A stretch of 64,000 nucleotides of DNA from Gordonia polyisoprenivorans NBRC 16320 = JCM 10675 (GCF_000241325.1 NZ_BAEI01000039.1:1-64000), one strand, 5' to 3'; positions 27,827 to 37,786 are shown, numbered from the stretch's first letter. A program made the numbers and translations. The notes: generated by a model from the letters alone, not told the origin.

Positions 27827-28126
27827 CTAGCCCGCGTCGGGATCGGCGGGCGTGCGGTCGGCGTGCCCCAACGACCAGTCGGGCAGCACCGAATCACGGA
27901 CGCGGCGTTTGAGTTCGGCGGCGTCGGGAAAACCGCCGTCGCGCTTGCGTTCCCAGATCTGCTCGCCGTCGGCCTCGATGACGAAGACGCCGCCGGTGCC
28001 CGGGCGCAGGATGACCGAGCCGAGGTCGGTGCCGAAGGTCGACAGCAGTTCCGCCGCCATCCAGTTGGCCCGCAACAACCAATTGCATTGCGTGCAGTAG
28101 GTGATGGTGATCTGCGGTGCGCCCAT
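27827..28126 (-). CDS. SelT/SelW/SelH (Rdx) family protein
   Basis: The 99-residue product matches the Rdx family: [23 protein letters not shown], here given in two parts, with a CxxC redox pair at 11-14 in place of the CxxU of selenoproteins, then [15 protein letters not shown] and [13 protein letters not shown]. The fold is thioredoxin-like and the role in bacteria is unclear. The stop is TAG at 27827, convergent with the VOC gene. It is divergent from purC across a 114-base gap that holds short repeats. Confidence 0.85.
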   Translation of the reverse strand: MGAPQITITYCTQCNWLLRANWMAAELLSTFGTDLGSVILRPGTGGVFVIEADGEQIWERKRDGGFPDAAELKRRVRDSVLPDWSLGHADRTPADPDAG

Positions 28127-28130
28127 GACG

Positions 28131-28208
28131 ACCCAGACTGCCAGATCACCCCGAGCCGGATCCCCCCGAGCTGCGGGGCCACCCAGACTGCCGGCCACCC
28201 AGACTGCC
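28131..28208. repeat. three copies of ACCCAGACTGCC
   Basis: The 12-base unit occurs at 28131-28142, 28181-28192 and 28197-28208, in the gap between the Rdx gene and purC. The spacing is irregular (50 and 16 bases). It overlaps the purC promoter region, but no regulator match is known to me. Confidence 0.5.
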
Positions 28209-28240
28209 CCTACCGACCTGCGCACACTATGGTCGAGGGC

Positions 28241-29128
28241 ATGCGTCCGGCTCTCGACTCGTACACCTTTCTCGCCTCCGGCAAGGTCCGCGAGATCTAT
28301 CAGATCGACGACGACACCCTGCTGATGGTGGCCAGCGATCGCATCTCGGCCTACGACCACATCCTGAGCCCGGCGATACCGGACAAGGGTGCCATCCTGA
28401 CCGCCATGAGCTTCTACTGGTTCGATGCGCTCGGCGTGCCGAATCACCTGGCGGGCGGACCGACCGACGAGCGCATCCCCGACGGGTGTGTGGGCCGCTC
28501 GATGGTGGTGCGCAAGCTGCCGATGGTGCCGGTGGAATGTGTGGCCCGCGGCTACCTCACCGGCTCCGGGCTGATCGACTATCGAGCCACCGGCGCGGTG
28601 TGCGGGGTGGCATTGCCCGACGGCCTCGAGGAGGCCGACAAGCTGCCGGAACCGATCTTCACCCCGGCCACCAAGGCCGAACAGGGCGACCACGACGAGA
28701 ACATCAGCTTCGAGGCCGTCGCCGCGCAGGTCGGGGCCGAGTTGGCCGACGATCTTCGCCGCACGACCCTCGACATCTACCGGCGCGGCGCCGAACTCGC
28801 CGCACAACGCGGAATCATCCTGGCCGACACCAAGTTCGAGTTCGGACGCGAGACCGACGGGTCACTGGTCCTCGCCGACGAGGTGCTCACCCCGGACTCC
28901 TCGCGGTACTGGGAGGCCGCCGGCTACACCCCGGGACAGGTGCAGCCGAGCTTCGACAAGCAGATCGTCCGCAACTGGCTGACCTCACCGGAGTCCGGCT
29001 GGGATCGCGCCTCCGATGCGACCCCACCCGCCCTTCCCGCCGACGTGGTGACACGCACCCGGCAACGATACATCGAGGCCTACGAATGGATTTCGCAGAA
29101 GTCCTTCGCCGACTGGCCGCAAGGATAG
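28241..29128 (+). CDS. purC: phosphoribosylaminoimidazole-succinocarboxamide synthase
   Basis: A 295-residue SAICAR synthetase that joins CAIR and aspartate using ATP in purine synthesis. Motifs: [37 protein letters not shown], and LADTKFEFG. The ATG at 28241 has GAGGG upstream and gives the usual N-terminus; an ATG at 28229 adds four residues. The length fits the single-domain actinobacterial enzyme. ptrB starts seven bases after the stop, so the two form an operon. Confidence 0.95.
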   Translation: MRPALDSYTFLASGKVREIYQIDDDTLLMVASDRISAYDHILSPAIPDKGAILTAMSFYWFDALGVPNHLAGGPTDERIPDGCVGRSMVVRKLPMVPVECVARGYLTGSGLIDYRATGAVCGVALPDGLEEADKLPEPIFTPATKAEQGDHDENISFEAVAAQVGAELADDLRRTTLDIYRRGAELAAQRGIILADTKFEFGRETDGSLVLADEVLTPDSSRYWEAAGYTPGQVQPSFDKQIVRNWLTSPESGWDRASDATPPALPADVVTRTRQRYIEAYEWISQKSFADWPQG

Positions 29129-29135
29129 GAGTCAC

Positions 29136-31340
29136 GTGACCGACGCAGCAGCAGCCGACACCGACGCCGCAGGCAACACCGACGCAGCGGCCGCCACCAT
29201 CGCCGCGCCGGTGGCGAAGAAGGTTCCCCTCGAGCGAACCCACCACGGCGACACCGTCATCGACAACTACGAGTGGTTGCGCGACAAGGACGACCCCGAG
29301 GTGATCGCCTACCTCGAGGCGCAGAACGCCTACACCGAGGCCCATACCGCCGCGCTGGCGGATCTGCGGGCGACGATCTTCGACGAGATCCGTTCGCGCA
29401 CCAAGGAAACCGACATGTCGGTGCCGTCGCGGCGCGGTGAGTACTGGTACTACGCGCGCACCCTTGAGGGCAAACAGTATGCGATGCAATGCCGTTGCCC
29501 CATCGTCGATCCCGACGACTGGACACCGCCGACGGTGTCCGAGGATGCGCCGCTGCCGGGCGAGGAGGTGCTCTTTGACGCCAACGACGAGGCCGAGGGT
29601 CACGACTTCTTCAGCGTCGGTGCGCTCACGGTCAGTCACGACGGCAACTGGCTGGCCTACAGCACCGACGTGGTCGGCGACGAACGATACACGTTGCGGT
29701 TCAAGGACCTTCGGACCGGAGAACTCTTGCCGGACGTCATCGCCGACACCGCGGGCGGGGCCGTGTGGTCGACCGACACCAAACACGTCTTCTATCAGAC
29801 CGTCGACGCCGCGTGGCGCCCGGATACGGTGTGGCGCCACGACATCGGCGCCGGCACCCCCGACGTCAAGGTCTTCCACGAGCCCGACGAACGCTACTGG
29901 GTCGGCATGGGGTCGACCCGCAGCGACAAGTACCTGGTGATCGCCGTCGGCTCCAAGATCACCTCCGAGTGTTTCGTCCTGTCCGCCGACGACCCCACCG
30001 GCGAATTCCGCAGCGTCGCACCCCGGGTCGACGGTGTGGAATACAACGTCGAACACGCCGAGATCGCCGGCACCGACTATTTCCTGATCGTGCACAACGA
30101 TGTTCGTGACGGTGAGAAGGCCGAGGACTTCGCCGTCGACATCGCCCCCGTCGACGATCCGGCCGCCCGAACCGAGTTCATCGGGCATCGGCGCGGCTTC
30201 CGGATCGAGGATGTCGACGCCTTCCGCGACTATCTCGTGCTCAGCTACCGCGCCGACGCCCTGCCGCGGGTGGCCATCGCCGATCTCCGGCGGATCGACG
30301 GCATCCCGGTCGCCGAGGACTTCATCGAGGTCGCCGTCGCGCAGGAGCTGTTCTCCCTCGGCCTCGGCGGCAACCGCGAATGGGCCACGCCACGACTGCG
30401 ATTCGGGTACGGCAGCTTCATCGAACCGTCGGAACTCTTCGAGCTCGACGTGACCACCGGCGAGCGTATCCTGCTCAAGCGTCAGCCCGTCCTCGGCGAC
30501 TTCCGCCCCGAGGACTACGTGCAGTCGCGCGAATGGGCCACCGCCGCCGACGGTACCGAGATCCCGTTGTCGATCGTGCGCCACAAGTCGGTGGCGGCAC
30601 CCGGCGACGAGGGTGCGGCCCCGGCTCCGTTGCTGCTCTACGGATACGGCTCGTACGAGGCGAGTTTCGACCCGTCGTTCTCGGTGTCACGACTGTCGAT
30701 GCTCGATCGCGGTGTGGTCTTCGTCCTCGCCCATGTCCGCGGTGGCGGCGAGATGGGCCGGCACTGGTACGAGACCGGCAAGACGCTGACCAAGAAGAAC
30801 ACCTTCACCGACTTCGTGGACTCGGGTCGTCATCTCGTCGAACGCGGTTGGACGACGTCGGAACAGATGGTCGCCGAGGGCGGTTCGGCCGGTGGACTGC
30901 TGATGGGCGCGGTGGCCAATCTGGCGCCGGAGCTGTTCCACGGGATCCTCGCCTCGGTGCCGTTCGTCGACGCCCTCAACTCGATCCTCGACCCGTCGCT
31001 GCCGTTGACGGTCATCGAGTGGGACGAGTGGGGTGACCCGCTGCACGATCCGACGGTCTACGAGTACATGAAGTCGTACTCGCCGTACGAGAACGTCGAG
31101 GCGCTCCCGTACCCCGCGATCCTCGCCCAGACCTCGCTCAACGACACCCGTGTGCTGTTCACCGAGGCGGCGAAATGGGTTGCCCGCCTGCAGGAGTTGA
31201 GCACCTCGGACAATCCGATCCTGCTGAAGACCGAGATGTCGGCGGGCCACGGCGGTGTCTCCGGACGCTACAAGCAGTGGGAAGAGGTCGCCTTCGAGAT
31301 CGCATGGATTCTCCAGCAGACCGGAGCCGTCACGCCGTAG
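29136..31340 (+). CDS. ptrB: prolyl oligopeptidase family protease (oligopeptidase B type)
   Basis: A 734-residue cytosolic S9A serine peptidase. The N-terminal seven-blade propeller (about 30-450) is followed by the catalytic domain with the oxyanion region LLLYGYGSYEASF, the nucleophile in GGSAGGLLMG (Ser near 584), Asp in LNDTRV and His in MSAGHGG. Oligopeptidase B cleaves short peptides after basic residues. In M. tuberculosis, from memory, the gene is split (ptrBa, ptrBb); here it is intact. The GTG start has AGGATAGGA upstream. Its end overlaps the DHFR-like gene by 11 bases. Confidence 0.92.
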   Translation: MTDAAAADTDAAGNTDAAAATIAAPVAKKVPLERTHHGDTVIDNYEWLRDKDDPEVIAYLEAQNAYTEAHTAALADLRATIFDEIRSRTKETDMSVPSRRGEYWYYARTLEGKQYAMQCRCPIVDPDDWTPPTVSEDAPLPGEEVLFDANDEAEGHDFFSVGALTVSHDGNWLAYSTDVVGDERYTLRFKDLRTGELLPDVIADTAGGAVWSTDTKHVFYQTVDAAWRPDTVWRHDIGAGTPDVKVFHEPDERYWVGMGSTRSDKYLVIAVGSKITSECFVLSADDPTGEFRSVAPRVDGVEYNVEHAEIAGTDYFLIVHNDVRDGEKAEDFAVDIAPVDDPAARTEFIGHRRGFRIEDVDAFRDYLVLSYRADALPRVAIADLRRIDGIPVAEDFIEVAVAQELFSLGLGGNREWATPRLRFGYGSFIEPSELFELDVTTGERILLKRQPVLGDFRPEDYVQSREWATAADGTEIPLSIVRHKSVAAPGDEGAAPAPLLLYGYGSYEASFDPSFSVSRLSMLDRGVVFVLAHVRGGGEMGRHWYETGKTLTKKNTFTDFVDSGRHLVERGWTTSEQMVAEGGSAGGLLMGAVANLAPELFHGILASVPFVDALNSILDPSLPLTVIEWDEWGDPLHDPTVYEYMKSYSPYENVEALPYPAILAQTSLNDTRVLFTEAAKWVARLQELSTSDNPILLKTEMSAGHGGVSGRYKQWEEVAFEIAWILQQTGAVTP

Positions 31341-31926
31341 TCTTCGGCACCAGGGTCTGCGCGACGATCCCACCGTCGAAGACGGCGGTGTCGATGAGAT
31401 CGAGGTCGAGTGGTTGCGTGAGGTCGCTGAACAGCGGCTGCCCGCGACCCAATGCGATCGGTGCGATCACCAGCCGGTATTCGTCGACGAGTCCGAGCGA
31501 GACGAGGCTGCGGGCGAAGCGCACCCCACCGTTGACGAGGACGACGCCTGCGGTGTGTTCCTTCAGACGTTCGACGTCGGTGACGAGGTCGCCGCCGGCG
31601 AGGTAGGGCGATTCCCACGTGCCCGCTCCCGCGAACGGAAAACCGCCCGGTGGCGGTGCCGCTTCTGCCGACAGGGAGTGTGACGCGACGACCTTCGGGG
31701 TGTCGTTCATCGCCGCGGCCATCGGCCCCTGCGCCGACGACCAGAAGGCGGCGACCCCGTCGTGGAATCCCCGCCCGATCAGGTGTACGTCGGCCTCCTG
31801 CAGGGTGCGCAGCACCCAGGCGGTCGAGTCGTCGCTGCGTGCGGCCATGGCCCAGTCCATCTCACCGTCGGGGCCGGCGATGAAACCGTCCAACGACATC
31901 GACATCTTCAGTACCAATGTGCTCAT
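31330..31926 (-). CDS. dihydrofolate reductase / RibD C-terminal-like protein
   Basis: A 198-residue protein of the RibD_C/DHFR-like family: LVLKMSMSLDGFIAGPDGEM at the start, VHLIGRGFHDGVAAF, and GGVRFARSLVSLGLVDEYRL near the end. The Gly-rich segments fit NADPH binding. This branch is common in actinobacteria with unknown substrates and is not expected to be the cell's main folate enzyme. Its stop lies inside the end of ptrB (convergent overlap). Confidence 0.85.
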   Translation of the reverse strand: MSTLVLKMSMSLDGFIAGPDGEMDWAMAARSDDSTAWVLRTLQEADVHLIGRGFHDGVAAFWSSAQGPMAAAMNDTPKVVASHSLSAEAAPPPGGFPFAGAGTWESPYLAGGDLVTDVERLKEHTAGVVLVNGGVRFARSLVSLGLVDEYRLVIAPIALGRGQPLFSDLTQPLDLDLIDTAVFDGGIVAQTLVPKTTA

Positions 31927-31991
31927 GCGGGGACAGACCGGCGCGGCGTTCAGAACTCATCGCTGCAGCGGCCCGGGCCGCCGAATGCACG

Positions 31992-32024
31992 AGGCCCGCA
32001 CCCGAGATGATCGGGTGCGGGCCT
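31992..32024 (-). terminator. strong hairpin downstream of the efflux gene
   Basis: AGGCCCGCACCCGA (31992-32005) pairs perfectly over 14 bases with TCGGGTGCGGGCCT (32011-32024) around a 5-base loop. It lies 23 bases after the stop of the emrB-like gene on the minus strand and before the DHFR-like gene. There is no T-run, which is usual in this GC range. Confidence 0.75.
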
Positions 32025-32046
32025 GGTGCGTTGGTGCCGTGGACGC

Positions 32047-33630
32047 TCAGTGCAGCAGCGTCGGCGTGCGATCCATGTCCTCTTCGACGAGCGGGGAGGC
32101 GATCTTCTTACGGGGCAGGAAGATCGCGGGGATCACGGTCACCGCGACCAATACCGTCGCCACGATGAACGTGGTACCGAAGGCTTCGGCCGCCCAGGAG
32201 AACCACTGATCCGGCGGGTTCGCCGGAAGCGCGGCGGGGGTGTTGGCGCTCGCCTGCACGGCCTGCGCGTACTTCTCCGGTGCGGCATTGGAGCTGATCG
32301 CGAGCAGCGACTCGGGATGCGACTTGAACATGTTGGCCAGGACCACCGAGATCACCGCGGTACCGATCGACGACGCGGTCTGCTGCACCACGTTCATCAG
32401 CGTCGAACCGTCGGGAACCTGCTTGTTGTTCAGGGTGGCCAGCGCCGCGGACATGATCGGCATCATCGTCATACCCATGCCCAGACCCTGGACGAACAAC
32501 GCCAGGCACACCGCCCAGTAGGGGGTGTCGGCGCCGAGGAAGACGAAATAGCCCATGCCGCAGAAGATCAGCACGATACCGCCGAGGACGAACTTGCCCG
32601 GACCCATCTTGTCGGTCAGGCGCCCGGCGATGGGCATGGTGAGCATCGCGCCGAGACCCTGCGGGGCGAGCAGCAGGCCGGCCATCAACGTGGACTCGCC
32701 GCGAACACCGATGAAGTACTGCGGATAGAGCAGTGCCGCACCGAAGAACGCGATCATGAAGGTGGTCATCGTGACCACCGCGATGGCCAGCGTCTTGTTC
32801 TTGAACAGGCGCAGATCCAGCAGCGGATTCTTCGCGCGCAGCGCGTGGAAGATGAATGCGATGATCAGCACGGCGCCGATGATCGTGGTGACGAGCACCT
32901 TCGTGTCCATGAAGGTGCCGGCGTCGGTGGACGAGGAGATGCCGTAAAGGAACAACGCCAGACCCGGTGAGAGCATCAACAATCCGACGAAATCGATTGT
33001 CGGGCGCTGTTTCTCCTCGTCGTCACGCAGCACGAGCCAGGCGTAGACGAGGGCGACGAGGCCGATCGGGACGTTGATCAGGAACACCCAGTGCCAGCTG
33101 GCCTTCTCGATGAGCAGACCGCCGAGGATGGGTCCGGCGATGGGGCCCAACAGCATCGGGATACCGAGGACGGCCATCACCGAGCCGACGCGTTCGGGAC
33201 CGGCGGCCTTGGTGAGGATCATCATGCCGATCGGCATCAGCAGACCACCGCCGAGTCCCTGGACGACGCGGAAGGCCACCAGCGAACCGATGTTCCAGGC
33301 GACCGCGCACAGCGCGGAACCGACGAGGAACAGCACCAGCGAGGTCATGTAGACCTTCTTGGTGCCGAATCGTGCCGCGGCCCAGCTCGAGAGCGGGATG
33401 ACTGCGGCCAGCGCCAGCGTGTAGCCGGTCATCGTCCACGCGGCGCCCGCGGCGTTGGTGTTGAAGGTCTCCTGGAAGGTGTTCTGCGCCACCGACACCA
33501 CGGTCACGTCGAGGATCGACATGATGGCGCCGAGCACGACGACGCCGGCAACGGTCAGCACGTGCCGGTCGAGTTTGGTGTCCGGTGGGCCGGCGTGGGC
33601 CGTCCCGCCGGCGGAGGTGGAACTCGTCAT
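32047..33630 (-). CDS. emrB: DHA2-type MFS drug transporter, EmrB/QacA-like
   Basis: A 527-residue transporter with about 14 membrane helices. It has motif C of the 14-helix antiporters (GIPMLLGPIAGPILGG), LDVTVVSVA in TM1 with the membrane Asp, and WHWVFLINVPIG. It should export drugs or other organic compounds with protons. Its start codon overlaps the stop of the MarR gene by four bases, so the repressor and pump are one unit transcribed leftward. A homologous emrB lies in the same place in M. tuberculosis. Confidence 0.9.
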   Translation of the reverse strand: MTSSTSAGGTAHAGPPDTKLDRHVLTVAGVVVLGAIMSILDVTVVSVAQNTFQETFNTNAAGAAWTMTGYTLALAAVIPLSSWAAARFGTKKVYMTSLVLFLVGSALCAVAWNIGSLVAFRVVQGLGGGLLMPIGMMILTKAAGPERVGSVMAVLGIPMLLGPIAGPILGGLLIEKASWHWVFLINVPIGLVALVYAWLVLRDDEEKQRPTIDFVGLLMLSPGLALFLYGISSSTDAGTFMDTKVLVTTIIGAVLIIAFIFHALRAKNPLLDLRLFKNKTLAIAVVTMTTFMIAFFGAALLYPQYFIGVRGESTLMAGLLLAPQGLGAMLTMPIAGRLTDKMGPGKFVLGGIVLIFCGMGYFVFLGADTPYWAVCLALFVQGLGMGMTMMPIMSAALATLNNKQVPDGSTLMNVVQQTASSIGTAVISVVLANMFKSHPESLLAISSNAAPEKYAQAVQASANTPAALPANPPDQWFSWAAEAFGTTFIVATVLVAVTVIPAIFLPRKKIASPLVEEDMDRTPTLLH

Positions 33631-34130
33631 GAGTGCACTTTCTGGTCGTGGGTCCGATGGGTGTCGAGAGTGGGGTGGGTCAGGTCGAAGTAATCGGTGT
33701 CGGCGTCGACGATGGGTCGCAGCGCGTCGGTCAACGCGTCACGGTGTTCGGCGGGCAGGCCGACGACGAAGTCGCTGATGATCTCCTGGCGCACGCTGAG
33801 CTGTTCGTCGACGAGGTGCCGGCCGCCCGCGGTGAGGCTGACGCGTTTGACGCGCCGGTCGGCGGGGTCCTCGCGGCGATCGACGAATCCGAGCCGCACG
33901 AGGCGGTCGACGGTCCGGCCGGTCGCGGCCAGCGACAAGCCGATGGCCTCGGCGATCTCGTGGACCGACATCGGCGCCTGGGCGTCACCGGCGACGAACA
34001 ACACCCGGATCTGGGAGAAGGTGAGGTCGGTGGTGGCGAGGTCGTCGACGGCGGCGGCCTTGCTCAGGCAGGTCAGTCGATCCAGGAACTCGTGCAGTGC
34101 GCGGCACGCGGAATCGATCGAAGTGGACAC
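33627..34130 (-). CDS. MarR-family repressor
   Basis: A 167-residue winged-helix protein with the MarR pattern: LTFSQIRVLFVAG, MSVHEIAEAIGLSLAATGRT (recognition helix) and the wing DRREDPADRRVKRVSLT. It is translationally coupled to the emrB-like pump and presumably represses it until the pump substrate binds. The GTG at 34130 is the start. An imperfect ACACA-N13-TGTGT palindrome at 34166-34188 is a plausible operator. Confidence 0.88.
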   Translation of the reverse strand: MSTSIDSACRALHEFLDRLTCLSKAAAVDDLATTDLTFSQIRVLFVAGDAQAPMSVHEIAEAIGLSLAATGRTVDRLVRLGFVDRREDPADRRVKRVSLTAGGRHLVDEQLSVRQEIISDFVVGLPAEHRDALTDALRPIVDADTDYFDLTHPTLDTHRTHDQKVHS

Positions 34131-34165
34131 CCGAAAATGCTAACGGGGACGCAACTATCGCGCGA

Positions 34166-34188
34166 ACACAATTATCGGTGATATGTGT
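34166..34188. promoter_or_regulatory. imperfect palindrome, possible MarR operator
   Basis: ACACA and TGTGT flank a 13-base AT-rich centre (ATTATC..GATA). It lies 36 bases upstream of the MarR start and 61 bases from the glutathione peroxidase start on the other strand, so it could serve both genes. Confidence 0.35.
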
Positions 34189-34248
34189 CATAGCGCAGAA
34201 AAGTCGGTGATCTGCACCACCGCGCCAGGGCGATTAGGGTCGGGAGCC

Positions 34249-34740
34249 ATGAGCAATGTCAAGGACATCCCCGTGGCCGCACTCGACGGATCGGCGCTGT
34301 CGCTGTCCGATTTCACCGGACCGTTGCTGGTCGTCAACGTCGCCAGCAAATGCGGCCTCACGCCCCAGTACACGGGCCTGGAAGAACTGGCCCAGACCTA
34401 CGGTGAGCGCGGACTGACCGTCGTGGGTGTGCCGTGCAACCAGTTCATGGGCCAGGAACCGGGCAGCGCGGAGGAGATCGCGACCTTCTGTTCCACCAAT
34501 TACGGCGTCACGTTCCCGCTGCTGGAGAAGACCGACGTCAACGGTGACGGGCGGCATCCCCTCTACGCCGAGCTGACGAAACTCGCCGACGCCGACGGCG
34601 AGGCCGGTGACATCCAGTGGAACTTCGAGAAGTTCCTCGTCGGCGCCGACGGCGAGCCCGTCGCCCGCTTCCGTCCGCGCACCGAGCCGACCGCACCCGA
34701 GGTCGTCGCGGCGATCGAGGCGGCGCTGCCGGTAAGGTAA
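34249..34740 (+). CDS. glutathione peroxidase family (thioredoxin-dependent type)
   Basis: The 163-residue enzyme reduces peroxides. It has the family active site NVASKCGLTPQY with the catalytic Cys35 in place of Sec, then VVGVPCNQFMGQEPG and WNFEKFLVG, giving the Cys, Gln, Trp and Asn set. Actinobacteria lack glutathione, so thioredoxin or mycothiol-linked reductants are the likely donors. The ATG has GGGAG upstream. purS follows 68 bases later. Confidence 0.9.
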   Translation: MSNVKDIPVAALDGSALSLSDFTGPLLVVNVASKCGLTPQYTGLEELAQTYGERGLTVVGVPCNQFMGQEPGSAEEIATFCSTNYGVTFPLLEKTDVNGDGRHPLYAELTKLADADGEAGDIQWNFEKFLVGADGEPVARFRPRTEPTAPEVVAAIEAALPVR

Positions 34741-34808
34741 CCGGTGTTCAGCCAACCTTCTCCTCGTCGTCCGACGGCCAGGAGATATTCGATAGGGAGC
34801 TATTGCCG

Positions 34809-35048
34809 ATGGCACGAGTGGTGGTCGACGTGATGCCCAAGGCCGAGATCCTCGATCCCCAGGGTCAGGCGATCGTCGGGGCACTGGGCCGTCTGGGATT
34901 CTCCGGCATCGCCGATGTCCGCCAGGGCAAGCGTTTCGAACTCGAGGTCGACGACTCCGTCGACGACGTCACGTTGGAGCGCATCGCCGAGGAGTTGTTG
35001 ACCAACACGGTGATCGAGAACTTCAACGTCTCCCGGATTGCCGAGTAG
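34809..35048 (+). CDS. purS: phosphoribosylformylglycinamidine synthase subunit PurS
   Basis: A 79-residue protein with the complete PurS pattern: VVVDVMPKAEILDPQGQAIV and ELLTNTVIENFNV. It holds the PurL and PurQ subunits together in the FGAM synthase complex of purine synthesis. AGGGAG precedes the ATG. purQ begins 15 bases after the stop, a conserved operon. purL is not in the window. Confidence 0.95.
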   Translation: MARVVVDVMPKAEILDPQGQAIVGALGRLGFSGIADVRQGKRFELEVDDSVDDVTLERIAEELLTNTVIENFNVSRIAE

Positions 35049-35063
35049 GCGGCGGAGACGACT

Positions 35064-35747
35064 GTGAGCAACGCACGCATCGGGGTCATCACCTTTCCCG
35101 GCACCCTCGACGACGTCGACGCCGCCCGCGCGGTCCGTCTCGCCGGGGCCGAGGCCGTCGAGTTGTGGCACGGCGACGCCGATCTCCAGGGCGTCGACGC
35201 CATCGTCGTGCCCGGCGGGTTCTCCTACGGCGACTACCTGCGCGCCGGGGCGATCGCCAAGTTCGCCCCCGTCATGGGTTCGGTCATCGAAGCCGCCGGC
35301 AAGGGTATGCCGGTTCTGGGAATCTGCAACGGTTTTCAGGTCCTGTGCGAGGCCGGACTGCTGCCCGGCGCGCTGACCCGCAACGAGGGACTGCACTTCA
35401 TCTGCCGCGACCAGTGGCTGCGTGTCGAGTCGACCACGACCGCCTGGACCACCCGGTTCGAGCGTGGCGCGGAGATCCTCATCCCCCTCAAGTCGGGGGA
35501 GGGCCGTTACGTCGCCCCGCAACGCAAACTCGAGGAACTCGAGGGCGAGGGGCTGATCGTGTTCACCTATGCCGGTGGCAATCCCAACGGTTCGGCCCTC
35601 GACATCGCCGGCATCAGCAGCCCTGACGGCCGGATCGTCGGACTGATGCCGCACCCCGAACACGCCACCGAGGCCCTGACCGGTCCGAGTGACGACGGCC
35701 TCGGCCTGTTCTACTCGGCGATCGACGCCGTCCTGGCCAACGCGTGA
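35064..35747 (+). CDS. purQ: phosphoribosylformylglycinamidine synthase subunit PurQ
   Basis: A 227-residue class I glutamine amidotransferase that supplies ammonia to PurL. Cys88 lies in [11 protein letters not shown], and the His-Glu pair in [24 protein letters not shown] is the oxyanion region. GTG start. It is followed 19 bases later by the M18 peptidase gene. As in mycobacteria, purL must lie elsewhere beyond pepC. Confidence 0.95.
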   Translation: MSNARIGVITFPGTLDDVDAARAVRLAGAEAVELWHGDADLQGVDAIVVPGGFSYGDYLRAGAIAKFAPVMGSVIEAAGKGMPVLGICNGFQVLCEAGLLPGALTRNEGLHFICRDQWLRVESTTTAWTTRFERGAEILIPLKSGEGRYVAPQRKLEELEGEGLIVFTYAGGNPNGSALDIAGISSPDGRIVGLMPHPEHATEALTGPSDDGLGLFYSAIDAVLANA

Positions 35748-35766
35748 CGATGCGGCGGGTCACGGC

Positions 35767-37047
35767 ATGAGTGCTCCTCGTCTGACCACCACGGCCACCG
35801 CAAGGGGGCTCGGTGCCTTCATCGACGCCTCGCCCTCTCCGTTCCACGTCTGTGCGACGGTGGCGGCGGAATTGGAGGAGGCCGGTTTCCGGCGCCTGTT
35901 CGAGGAGCGCGAGTGGTCACTGGACGACACGCGTCGCTTCTACGTCATCCGCGGCGGTTCGATCATCGCGTGGGATCTCGGTGACGGCAATGCCTTTCGG
36001 ATCGTCGGTGGCCACACCGACAGTCCCAACCTGCGTCTCAAGCAACGCCCGGATCGCGTCAGTGCCGGTATCCGCACGATCGCGCTCGAACCCTACGGTG
36101 GCGCCTGGCTGAACTCCTGGCTCGACCGCGATCTCGGGTTGTCCGGCCGACTCGCCTATCGCTCCGGCAACGCCGTCGAGCACGTGCTGGTGCATGTGAC
36201 CGAGCCGGTGGTCCGGGTGCCGCAGTTGGCGATTCACCTCTCCGCCGACCGCAAGGGCGTCACCCTGGACCCGCAACGACACCTCGACGGGGTGTGGGGG
36301 ATCGGTGCCGACGTGCCCGACGTGCTGGACTGGGTGGCCGAATATGCCGGTATCGCACCGAATTCGGTGCTCGGCTGGGAGTTGATGACCCACGACGTGG
36401 CACCGTCGCGGCTGATCGGAACCGACGAAAGCCTGCTCAGCGCACCGCGTCTGGACAATCAGGGCACCTGTTACGCCGGGCTGCGGGCGTTGCTCGACGG
36501 CTCGCCCGCCATCGCGACCCGAGTACTCGCGCTGTTCGACCACGAGGAGGTCGGCAGCGGCTCCGAGCGCGGCGCGGCGTCGGACTTCCTGTCCACCGTC
36601 CTCGAACGAATCGTGTTGTCCCGCGGGGGAAGCCGGGCCGACTACCTGCAGGCGATGGCGTCGAGCATCTGTGTGTCGGGCGACATGGCCCACGCCACCC
36701 ACCCGAACTATCCCGAGCGGCACGAGCCCACCCACCAGATCGCCATCGACGGCGGTCCGGTGCTCAAGGTGAACCAGAATCTGCGTTACGCCTCGGATGC
36801 GATCGGGGAGGCCGTTTTCGCGCTGGCCTGCGACACCGCGGGGGTCCCGATGCAGCGCTACATCCACCGCGCCGACCTGCCCTGCGGATCGACGATCGGG
36901 CCGATCACCGCCACGCGCACCGGTCTGACGACCATCGACGTCGGCGCACCCCAACTCGCGATGCACAGTGCCCGCGAGCTGATGGGTGCCGCCGATGTAC
37001 CGATGTATTCCGCTGCGCTACAAGCTTTCCTGAGTACCGAAGCCTGA
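35767..37047 (+). CDS. pepC: M18-family aminopeptidase
   Basis: A 426-residue zinc aminopeptidase (aspartyl/aminopeptidase I type). Metal-ligand and catalytic motifs visible: [46 protein letters not shown], and the C-terminal [12 protein letters not shown]. It probably forms the large dodecamer typical of M18 and trims peptides in the cytosol. The position after purQ matches the pepC position of M. tuberculosis, from memory. Its stop lies inside a 14-base tandem repeat. Confidence 0.92.
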   Translation: MSAPRLTTTATARGLGAFIDASPSPFHVCATVAAELEEAGFRRLFEEREWSLDDTRRFYVIRGGSIIAWDLGDGNAFRIVGGHTDSPNLRLKQRPDRVSAGIRTIALEPYGGAWLNSWLDRDLGLSGRLAYRSGNAVEHVLVHVTEPVVRVPQLAIHLSADRKGVTLDPQRHLDGVWGIGADVPDVLDWVAEYAGIAPNSVLGWELMTHDVAPSRLIGTDESLLSAPRLDNQGTCYAGLRALLDGSPAIATRVLALFDHEEVGSGSERGAASDFLSTVLERIVLSRGGSRADYLQAMASSICVSGDMAHATHPNYPERHEPTHQIAIDGGPVLKVNQNLRYASDAIGEAVFALACDTAGVPMQRYIHRADLPCGSTIGPITATRTGLTTIDVGAPQLAMHSARELMGAADVPMYSAALQAFLSTEA

Positions 37048-37084
37048 GCACAGAGGCCTGATCACAGTGGCCTGAGCCGGTCGG
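37029..37084. repeat. four degenerate 14-bp tandem units at a convergent gene end
   Basis: CCTGAGTACCGAAG, CCTGAGCACAGAGG, CCTGATCACAGTGG and CCTGAGCCGGTCGG follow each other without gaps. The second unit contains the pepC stop codon and the fourth ends exactly where the convergent protease stop begins. TGA recurs in each unit. Confidence 0.7.
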
Positions 37085-37786
37085 TCAGACCGGCCGGAAT
37101 CCCGCGCCGACGCTGCCTTGGGCGTTGAGGTCGGCGAGGATCGCGGTCATCTTGGTGGCGACCAGCGGGCTGTAGATCGGGATCGCCGGATTCACACATC
37201 CGATCGCGCCCTTGATCGGGGTGCCGGGGATGCCGAGGATGAGGCCGCCGTTGAGCATGCCGACGACACGATCACCCATCACGATCGGGCCGCCGGAGTC
37301 GCCGTGGTTGGCGCAGACATAACTGAGGCTGTCGGTGCTGCTGGTCTGCAGGACCGGCCCACAGCTGAAGCCGGTGGTGCGTCCGGCCTTACAGACGTTG
37401 GCGCCGGCCGGCGGGAACGCCCCGACGCTGCGGATGGTCGCGCCGCCCGCGGTGCGTACGGCGCTCACCCGATTCGGGTCGAGGGTGATGACCGCGTAGT
37501 CACCCGGTTCGCTCTTGCGCGCGAAACGACCGACCACACCCGAGGCGGGGTTGTCCTCGAGGGAGACCTTCGATCCGACATGGCCGCAGTGCCCGGCGGT
37601 CAGGCCGATGAGTCGTCCGGCGCGATCGTGCCCGACCGTGGTCATCGTGCAGCCGAATCGGCCGTCGATCACGATGGCACTGCCGCCGCCGACGGTGGCT
37701 CGCGGTGCTGCCTGCGCCGCATAGGCGGGCGCGAGTGCGAGCAGGAGTCCGACGAGGACGGTCAGGATGCGCAGGGTACGACGCAA
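37085..37786 (-). CDS. secreted trypsin-like (S1) serine protease
   Basis: A 233-residue precursor with a signal peptide (LRILTVLVGLLLALAPAYAA, then QAAP). The catalytic triad is visible: His in GLTAGHCGHVG, Asp in SEPGDYAVITL and Ser in ANHGDSGGPIVMGD. Six or more Cys can pair (GFGCTMT, AGHC, VCKAGRTTGFSCG, YVCAN, IGCVN). The chosen start is a TTG with GGAGAG seven bases upstream; no ATG or GTG gives the signal peptide. It resembles streptogrisin-like and mycobacterial S1 peptidases. The natural target is unknown. Confidence 0.85.
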   Translation of the reverse strand: MRRTLRILTVLVGLLLALAPAYAAQAAPRATVGGGSAIVIDGRFGCTMTTVGHDRAGRLIGLTAGHCGHVGSKVSLEDNPASGVVGRFARKSEPGDYAVITLDPNRVSAVRTAGGATIRSVGAFPPAGANVCKAGRTTGFSCGPVLQTSSTDSLSYVCANHGDSGGPIVMGDRVVGMLNGGLILGIPGTPIKGAIGCVNPAIPIYSPLVATKMTAILADLNAQGSVGAGFRPV

